DNA of 6,694 nt from Desulfuromonadales bacterium (GTDB lineage Bacteria > Desulfobacterota > Desulfuromonadia > Desulfuromonadales > BM103): positions 1-6,694 of the forward strand of contig JAUWTX010000116.1 in assembly GCA_030614505.1 (NCBI GenBank). Direction: 5' to 3'. Under the pieces are notes generated by a model. The model had not been told where the DNA came from. It worked only from the letters and a program-made list of their open reading frames with translations, and did no database searches. Positions 1 to 3,578 of the stretch are shown here, in pieces (the first letter of the stretch is position 1; the number at the start of each line of letters is the position of its first letter). The position numbers were made by a program, and so were the translations under genes.

Positions 1-1
1 G

Positions 2-1243
2 AAAGCTGGCCTGCAGACCTACCTCGACCAGCTTGGCTACAACTTGGTCGGCTACGGCTGTACGACCTGCATCGGCAACTCCGGGCCGTTGATCGGGCCG
101 ATTGCCGATGCCATCGAGGCTGGTGACCTGACCGTCTGTTCGGTGCTTTCCGGCAACCGCAACTTCGAGGGGCGCGTACACCCCCAGACCAGGGCCAACT
201 GGCTGGCCTCGCCGCCGCTGGTGGTGGCCTTCGGACTGGTCGGCACCACTCGCATTGACATGGCCCGCGACCCGATCGGTACAGGATCCGACGGGCAGCC
301 TGTTTTTCTCAGGGATATCTGGCCAAGTGACGAGGAAGTCAACGAACTGGTCAAGGTGGTCTCGGCGGACATGTTCCGTGACAAGTATGCGGATGTGTTC
401 AGCGGGGATGAAAGCTGGCGCAGCCTGCCTGTCCCGGAGGGTAAAACCTACGCCTGGGATGATGCATCGACATACGTCAAAGAACCCTCCTTTTTCACGG
501 TCAGGGAGGTTGCCGACCAGGGCCTGGCCTCTTTCAGCAGCGGCCGCCTACTGGCTCTGCTCGGCGACTCGGTGACCACGGATCACATCTCCCCCGCCGG
601 ATCGATCCTGGCCAGCAGTCCCGCCGGCGTCTACCTGCGCGCGCGGGGCATCGGCCCGGCCGATTTCAACTCCTATGGGTCGCGGCGCGGCAACCACGAG
701 GTGATGATGCGCGGCACCTTTGCCAATATCCGTCTCCGGAACGAGCTGGTCCCGGGCACGGAAGGCGGTTTCACTCGGCATTTCCCGGATGGCGACGAGA
801 TGAGTATCTTCGACGCTGCCATGCGCTATGCCGCTACCGCTACGCCGCTGGTGATTGTCGCCGGCCGTGAGTATGGGACCGGATCGAGCCGCGACTGGGC
901 GGCCAAGGGGACCCTGCTGCTCGGCGTGAAGGCGGTCATCGCGGAAAGCTTTGAGCGGATTCACCGCTCGAACCTGGTTGGCATGGGGGTCCTGCCGCTG
1001 CAGCTCAAGACAGGAGAAACCCGGCAGACGCTCGGCCTGGATGGCAGTGAAACCTTCGACCTGGTCGGCCAGGACGAGCCGATCGAGCCGGGGCAGGATG
1101 TTCGGCTGATCATCCGTCGCGCCGGCGGGGAAGCTCAAGAGGTCGTTGTGACCTGTCGCATCGACACTGCCGATGAGGTGCAGTACTATCTGAATGGCGG
1201 GATCCTCAACTACGTTTTGAAGGAGAAAGTTGGTGGCAAGTAG
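2..1243 (+). CDS. acnA: Aconitate hydratase (AcnA type), C-terminal part, 5' end outside window
   Basis: Aconitase isomerises citrate to isocitrate through cis-aconitate in the cytosolic TCA cycle, using a [4Fe-4S] cluster. The frame is open from base 2 and gives 413 residues, under half of a usual AcnA of about 890. Visible landmarks (window residue numbers): GCTTCIGNSG at 19-28, whose C20 and C23 match the second and third cluster cysteines; SGNRNFEGR at 50-58, a substrate-binding arginine region; GDSVTTDHISPAG at 188-200, start of the swivelling domain 4; YGSRRGNHE from 225; and GREYGTGSSRDW at 288-299, holding the catalytic-serine GSSR loop. The first cluster cysteine lies upstream of the window. 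The spacing and the GDSVTTDHISPAG block fit AcnA/IRP1 rather than AcnB. Codon use is GC-rich. No disruption is seen and the stop is TAG. It converges with the response regulator gene, only 15 bp away. Identity is very secure. Confidence 0.97.
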   Translation, partial: KAGLQTYLDQLGYNLVGYGCTTCIGNSGPLIGPIADAIEAGDLTVCSVLSGNRNFEGRVHPQTRANWLASPPLVVAFGLVGTTRIDMARDPIGTGSDGQPVFLRDIWPSDEEVNELVKVVSADMFRDKYADVFSGDESWRSLPVPEGKTYAWDDASTYVKEPSFFTVREVADQGLASFSSGRLLALLGDSVTTDHISPAGSILASSPAGVYLRARGIGPADFNSYGSRRGNHEVMMRGTFANIRLRNELVPGTEGGFTRHFPDGDEMSIFDAAMRYAATATPLVIVAGREYGTGSSRDWAAKGTLLLGVKAVIAESFERIHRSNLVGMGVLPLQLKTGETRQTLGLDGSETFDLVGQDEPIEPGQDVRLIIRRAGGEAQEVVVTCRIDTADEVQYYLNGGILNYVLKEKVGGK

Positions 1244-1263
1244 CGTTAAAGGCACTCGCTACT
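1239..1263. repeat. 7-bp inverted repeat containing both convergent stop codons
   Basis: AGTAGCG (1239-1245) and CGCTACT (1257-1263) are perfect inverted arms around an 11-nt loop. The TAG stop of acnA lies in the left arm and the TAG stop of the minus-strand response regulator in the right arm. Neither strand has a clear T-tract directly after the stem; the plus strand has only a TTTT about ten bases on. It could act as a weak bidirectional transcript end between the convergent genes, but the short stem could also be chance. Confidence 0.35.
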
Positions 1264-1642
1264 CGTCACTGCTTTTCACCTGAAGCGAATTAAAAATCAT
1301 GTCGAGCACAACTTTCTGGCGGGCTTCATGCTTGTTGAGGACGGCCAGGCAGCTTCCCATTGGGAACTGTTCGTGGAGAAAGTCGGCGCTATGCCCTGAG
1401 AGGATGATGATCCGGCTCTTGTTCAGTCCCAGGCCGATTGCGTAGGAAAGCAGCTTTTTGCCGTCCATATCGGGCATTTCCAAGTCAAGCAGCAGCAGGT
1501 CGAGGTCAGCTGAAATAGCGGCCAGTCCCTGTATCGCATTGTCGCAAGCATCGACCTGCAGGGCAGGGAAGTTTTCGTTGATGTAAGTCCTGATGAATTC
1601 CAGGTAGGCTTTGTTGTCATCGATGATCAGAACGTTTGCCAT
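1259..1642 (-). CDS. Single-domain response regulator (CheY-like receiver)
   Basis: 127 residues, the length of one receiver domain with no output domain. Seen: the acidic pair D8-D9 after the first beta strand (ANVLIIDDNK), phosphoacceptor D53 in LLLLDLEMPDMDG, hydroxyl residue S82 in IIILSGH, and the conserved lysine K104, preceded by N103 rather than the usual proline. All phosphorylation residues are therefore present. Family knowledge: such proteins are phosphorylated by a histidine kinase and act through protein contact or as a phosphorelay intermediate. No kinase or chemotaxis gene lies in the window, so the partner is unknown. The ATG is 12 bp after the methyltransferase stop on the same strand, so it is probably the last gene of that operon. 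Its ribosome site is weak, with only a purine-rich GGATACGAAG run before the ATG, which suggests translation coupled to the gene before it. Confidence 0.9.
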   Translation of the reverse strand: MANVLIIDDNKAYLEFIRTYINENFPALQVDACDNAIQGLAAISADLDLLLLDLEMPDMDGKKLLSYAIGLGLNKSRIIILSGHSADFLHEQFPMGSCLAVLNKHEARQKVVLDMIFNSLQVKSSDE

Positions 1643-1654
1643 CTTCGTATCCAG

Positions 1655-2323
1655 TTATTCTCCGGAGCCATCTTTTTCCGCCATCAGCAGCCGGTTCATC
1701 GGGGTGATTTCTTTTGGAATCTGCTGGGTGTAAATTTTGTAGCCTTTCGATCTCAGTTTGACAGCCCTGGTGACATCCACCGCCAGAGGGCCATCCAGCC
1801 ATCCCTCCAAGCCACCTTGGTCCGCCGTTTTCAGATCGTGACAGCAGGGCAGCACGGCGACGCGCGCACCGACCGACGCGGCTCGCTCCAAAATCAGGTC
1901 GGTCAGTTCGCCGCAGGCGTGGGCCGAAACGATCAGGTCATTCCGGTACAGATCAACCTTTTTCAGATCCTCTTTTAAAAAGTGTACCCGATTGTTGAGG
2001 CGAGGCCAGTCCGCTTCGATGGTTTTAGCGAGTTTTGCCGCACTTGGCGGGATATTGTGATCAACTGCCAGCGCTTGTTTGGACGAATCGTCGAGCAGCA
2101 GGAGGATGTGTGCCAGCAAGCCATGGCCGCAGGCCATATCAATCACCCGTCCGCCCCGGAAGCGGCGGCGTACCCGGCGCGCAACCTCCCAGGCTTCGTA
2201 AAGTTCCTTGCGAGGCAGGCAACCGGCCCGACAGACTGCTCGGGCGATCTTGTCGAACAGGGTGTCAGCAGGAAAGCGAGGGATGTGCCTGGCGGTGAGG
2301 CGGCTTCTCGATGAGTGGTCCAT
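1655..2323 (-). CDS. SAM-dependent methyltransferase, class I, with PCCH motif
   Basis: 222 residues. Residues 59-70 (RVIDMACGHGLL) are SAM-binding motif I, and D88 in ALAVDH is the acidic residue that usually binds the ribose of SAM. Later blocks are SAHACGELTD (133-142) and VLPCCHD (157-163). The HxCG plus PCC-H pair recalls the Methyltransf_32 family (TRM13/METTL25/GSTCD-like), an assignment from memory of motifs. The substrate cannot be told; RNA modification is one possibility because of the TRM13 resemblance. The N-terminal 55 residues are basic and helical, with several arginines, and could contact nucleic acid (inference). The ATG at 2323 is the only convincing start but has no clear Shine-Dalgarno; it lies 30 bp downstream of the hydrolase fragment, so it may rely on read-through from there. 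The response regulator follows after 12 bp. Confidence 0.75.
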   Translation of the reverse strand: MDHSSRSRLTARHIPRFPADTLFDKIARAVCRAGCLPRKELYEAWEVARRVRRRFRGGRVIDMACGHGLLAHILLLLDDSSKQALAVDHNIPPSAAKLAKTIEADWPRLNNRVHFLKEDLKKVDLYRNDLIVSAHACGELTDLILERAASVGARVAVLPCCHDLKTADQGGLEGWLDGPLAVDVTRAVKLRSKGYKIYTQQIPKEITPMNRLLMAEKDGSGE

Positions 2324-2353
2324 AGAGTTCAGATGGTTGCAAAGGGTGACTTG

Positions 2354-2680
2354 TCAGTTATTTCCAAAAAAGCTCAGCAGTTCGTCATAGACAGACGCAG
2401 GAGCCTCTTCCGGCAGAAAATGACCGCATTCAAGAGCTTTGCCCTCCAACAGCTCGGCACGTTCGCGCCATACGCCCAGAACGTCGTAGGTGCGGTGCAC
2501 AAAGCCTTTGCGGCCCCACAGGGCGAGCAGTGGGCATTGGATCTTGCGGTCCAGATCCGCCTCGTCATGCTCCAGGTTGATTTCTGTGTCGCCGGTGCTG
2601 ATTCGTTGCTGTTTCAACTTGGCACCGAACATGGTCAGAACCTCCCTGGTTATCCGCATCCATCCCTCGGTCGGGTACAA
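2354..2680 (-). pseudogene. Truncated alpha/beta-hydrolase, C-terminal fragment (haloacetate dehalogenase type)
   Basis: The frame gives up to 108 residues that match only the last third of an alpha/beta-hydrolase of the fluoroacetate/haloacetate dehalogenase group (normally about 290-300 residues). Seen: INLEHDEADLDRKI, then the strand CPLLALWG with a lid/return region, a W-R-E-R segment, and ECGHFLPEEAP, whose histidine is the family's catalytic base. The N-terminal half with the nucleophile elbow (the Asp in a GHDxG-like turn) is absent; upstream lies a hairpin terminator and unrelated sequence. The protein could not catalyse dehalogenation alone. Possible starts are TTG 2680, ATG 2659 (GAGG five bases upstream) and ATG 2632 (AGGGAGG eight bases upstream), so a 92-108 residue product might still be made. 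Homology seems to begin near the INLEHD block, so the first 30 or so residues are probably unrelated. No frameshift is seen within the fragment. Confidence 0.7.
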
Positions 2681-2702
2681 TAGGCCCCTGCCGCAAGAAA
2701 AG

Positions 2703-2753
2703 AAAAGCCCCCTGTCTGCAAATCGCTCAGAATTCTCAGGAGAGGGGGCTTTT
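2703..2753. terminator. Rho-independent terminator, probably bidirectional
   Basis: AAAAGCCCCCT (2703-2713) and AGGGGGCTTTT (2743-2753) form a perfect 11-bp inverted repeat. The stem can extend four more pairs with one mismatch and one G-T pair. On the minus strand the stem runs into TTTTCTTTTC, a good U-tract; on the plus strand it ends in TTTT. The loop is rather long at 29 nt, fewer if the stem extends. No intact gene ends here on either strand. It most likely served the degraded minus-strand gene at 2917-3042, and it now insulates the hydrolase/methyltransferase operon from upstream transcription. Confidence 0.75.
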
Positions 2754-2907
2754 GATAAATACTACCCAAAGCTTATGTCATTCAGAGGGAGACTGCAAGT
2801 TCCACATCGTTCAGGTACCGAAATAGCAAAGCAAGGTTCTTTGTGGATAAACCTGTATTTTGCTCATTTCCATGCAGAGCCTGTGCAAACGGTTACATAT
2901 GATTGAT

Positions 2908-2927
2908 TGTCTTTTGTCAAAAAGACA
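2908..2927. repeat. 8-bp inverted repeat over the stop of the outer-membrane remnant
   Basis: TGTCTTTT (2908-2915) and AAAAGACA (2920-2927) are perfect inverted arms with a 4-nt loop. It spans the TGA stop of the minus-strand remnant at 2917-3042. The stem is mostly A-T pairs, so it is a poor terminator and may be incidental. Confidence 0.4.
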
Positions 2928-3042
2928 GTTGCGCCCGTATCCCGAACACCCACACCTCAGAGTTGCTCTTGTCGCCGTTGTCCCGGTCAACAGCTTTCCA
3001 GTTGCCACCGATGATGGCCATGCCGTAAGCCAGGCCGATAAA
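2917..3042 (-). pseudogene. Probable 3' remnant of an outer-membrane beta-barrel protein gene
   Basis: On the minus strand a 41-codon stretch after an in-frame TGA (3045-3043) ends in TGA at 2919-2917. Its product has an amphipathic, barrel-like pattern: GLAYGMAIIGGNW, then a hydrophilic turn (KAVDRDNGDKSNS), then EVWVFGIRAQLSF. Alternating hydrophobic residues closing with a C-terminal phenylalanine is the known signature of the last strand of outer-membrane barrels recognised by BamA. There is no start codon with a ribosome site, and the sequence upstream is AT-rich and full of stops. A neighbouring frame reads HRLEIDLSA just before, which may be the preceding strand after a frameshift. Only the last two strands or so remain. 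A chance open stretch cannot be excluded. Confidence 0.4.
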
Positions 3043-3098
3043 TCAATCTCAAGTCGATGCCCAACATTTATTAAATATTCTCTGTTTGTTTTAGTGAA

Positions 3099-3111
3099 TT
3101 ATCGATGATAA
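3099..3111. promoter_or_regulatory. Palindrome TTATC-GAT-GATAA, possible operator
   Basis: A perfect inverted repeat with 5-bp arms and a 3-bp centre lies about 220 bp before feoA. Its GATAA/TTATC halves resemble the hexamers of Fur boxes, but they point the opposite way from the usual GATAAT-N-ATTATC order. A Fur call is therefore weak. It lies 52 bp upstream of the CRP/FNR-type site. Confidence 0.2.
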
Positions 3112-3124
3112 CTACTGATTATTC

Positions 3125-3140
3125 CAGGCACTAATGCCTG
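3125..3140. repeat. Inverted repeat CAGGCA-ctaa-TGCCTG
   Basis: Perfect 6-bp arms around a 4-nt centre; two to three further pairs form with one mismatch. It is followed on the plus strand by an A-rich tract, not a T-tract, so it is not a plus-strand terminator. It lies just upstream of the CRP/FNR-like palindrome and could be an operator or a short hairpin; no known regulator is recognised. Confidence 0.3.
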
Positions 3141-3162
3141 AAAATGAAAAAAATTCTCAAAG

Positions 3163-3178
3163 TGTGACTCAAGTCACA
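3163..3178. promoter_or_regulatory. CRP/FNR-superfamily binding site
   Basis: TGTGACTCAAGTCACA is a perfect 16-bp palindrome (7-bp arms, CA centre) and matches the CRP-type consensus TGTGA-N6-TCACA exactly. Known: this half-site is bound by CRP and related regulators such as HcpR of deltaproteobacteria, while FNR prefers TTGAT-N4-ATCAA. Its centre is 41.5 bp from a start site predicted at about 3212 from the -10-like hexamer at 3200-3205, which is the class II activator position. The regulator's identity is inference. Confidence 0.7.
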
Positions 3179-3199
3179 GAATCTACAAAAAGAATCAGG

Positions 3200-3205
3200 C
3201 ATAGT
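3200..3205 (+). promoter_or_regulatory. Putative -10 element of the feo operon promoter
   Basis: CATAGT matches TATAAT at four of six positions. The sequence 17 bp upstream (CAGAAT, 3177-3182) is a poor -35 and overlaps the edge of the CRP/FNR-like palindrome, as expected for an activator-dependent class II promoter. The predicted start near 3212 gives a leader of about 118 nt before feoA. The evidence is spacing and motif only; other weak AT-rich hexamers occur further down. Confidence 0.4.
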
Positions 3206-3319
3206 GTTTTTCATGTTGTCCTTGGATACCACTTTTTATTTAGCTTTCCCGGAACTCCGGATGTAAACTAAAGGCATACAGAGATTCTACTGCCGTTGAT
3301 ATCCAACCAGCCTTATTCC

Positions 3320-3332
3320 AGGAGAGCCCGTG
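3320..3332 (+). promoter_or_regulatory. Ribosome binding site deciding the GTG start of feoA
   Basis: AGGAG (3320-3324) lies five bases before GTG at 3330-3332. No ATG with a comparable site occurs in this frame before the conserved part of FeoA, so translation most likely starts at the GTG. Confidence 0.75.
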
Positions 3333-3578
3333 AAACAGAGCACCAAGCCCACCCTTCATCTATCCGATCTGAAGCAGAATCAAAAAGGAATTATCAGGCA
3401 TTGTGCTGCAGAAGGGATGTTGAAGCAAAAACTCCTCAGCATGGGATTTATTCCCGGTGCAGAAATTCTCATGGTCAGAAACGCTCCTCTTCGCGATCCA
3501 ATTGAAATTGGGATTCATAATTGTTTAGTGACGCTCAGAAGGAGAGAAGCAAAGTTGATCAAGGTCGAGATGCTATGA
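3330..3578 (+). CDS. feoA: Ferrous iron transport protein A
   Basis: 82 residues, the usual size of a free-standing FeoA, a small cytosolic SH3-like barrel that supports Fe(II) uptake by FeoB. Seen: the N-terminal LSDLKQNQKGIIRHC strand region, the helix KLLSMGFIPG (the family's L-x-x-G-h-x-x-G signature), a charged stretch AEILMVRNAPLRDPIEI, and the closing strand IHNCLVTLRRREAKLIKV. Translation starts at GTG 3330 behind a good AGGAG. Its TGA overlaps the ATG of feoB (ATGA, 3575-3578), a classic translational-coupling junction that implies linked expression. The promoter region upstream has a CRP/FNR-type palindrome. FeoA's exact role in the complex is still debated, with proposed parts in complex assembly or GTPase control. 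Confidence 0.95.
   Translation: MKQSTKPTLHLSDLKQNQKGIIRHCAAEGMLKQKLLSMGFIPGAEILMVRNAPLRDPIEIGIHNCLVTLRRREAKLIKVEML

Larger units (their letters stand above)
2681..3329. other. Region without an intact gene
   Basis: About 650 bases, AT-richer than acnA, with no credible full-length gene on either strand. It holds a hairpin terminator (2703-2753), a probable 3' remnant of an outer-membrane protein gene (2917-3042, minus strand), short palindromes, and the feoA promoter zone (about 3160-3329). Bases 2754-2916 show nothing recognisable. Short open frames here are unsupported by codon use, ribosome sites or family motifs. Confidence 0.7.

Noticed and set aside
548..1255. Long open frame (235 codons) on the minus strand opposite acnA
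   Set aside because: It is antisense to a strongly conserved aconitase and shows no family motifs; long antisense frames are expected in GC-rich genes.
2811..3008. 65-codon minus-strand frame over the outer-membrane remnant
   Set aside because: The adjacent frame ending in a barrel-like C-terminal phenylalanine looks more protein-like; this one has no recognisable features.
3096..3120. Fur box upstream of feoA
   Set aside because: GATAA-like hexamers occur but in diverging order, and no 19-bp stretch matches the standard Fur consensus well.
3127..3137. Sigma-54 promoter (GG...GC)
   Set aside because: Only seven bases separate GG and GC, not the ten required, and the flanking TGGCAC/TTGC motifs are missing.
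3206..3329. Riboswitch in the feoA leader
   Set aside because: The leader is about 118 nt, but I see no conserved riboswitch core or terminator/antiterminator pair.
3194..3403. Near-repeat ATCAGGCATAGTG (about 3194) and ATCAGGCATTGTG (about 3391)
   Set aside because: The second copy is inside conserved feoA coding sequence, so the likeness is probably chance.
3521..3574. Extended feoB start at TTG 3521
   Set aside because: It would add 18 residues overlapping feoA in another frame; ATG 3575 with the ATGA overlap places the G1 loop at the normal position.
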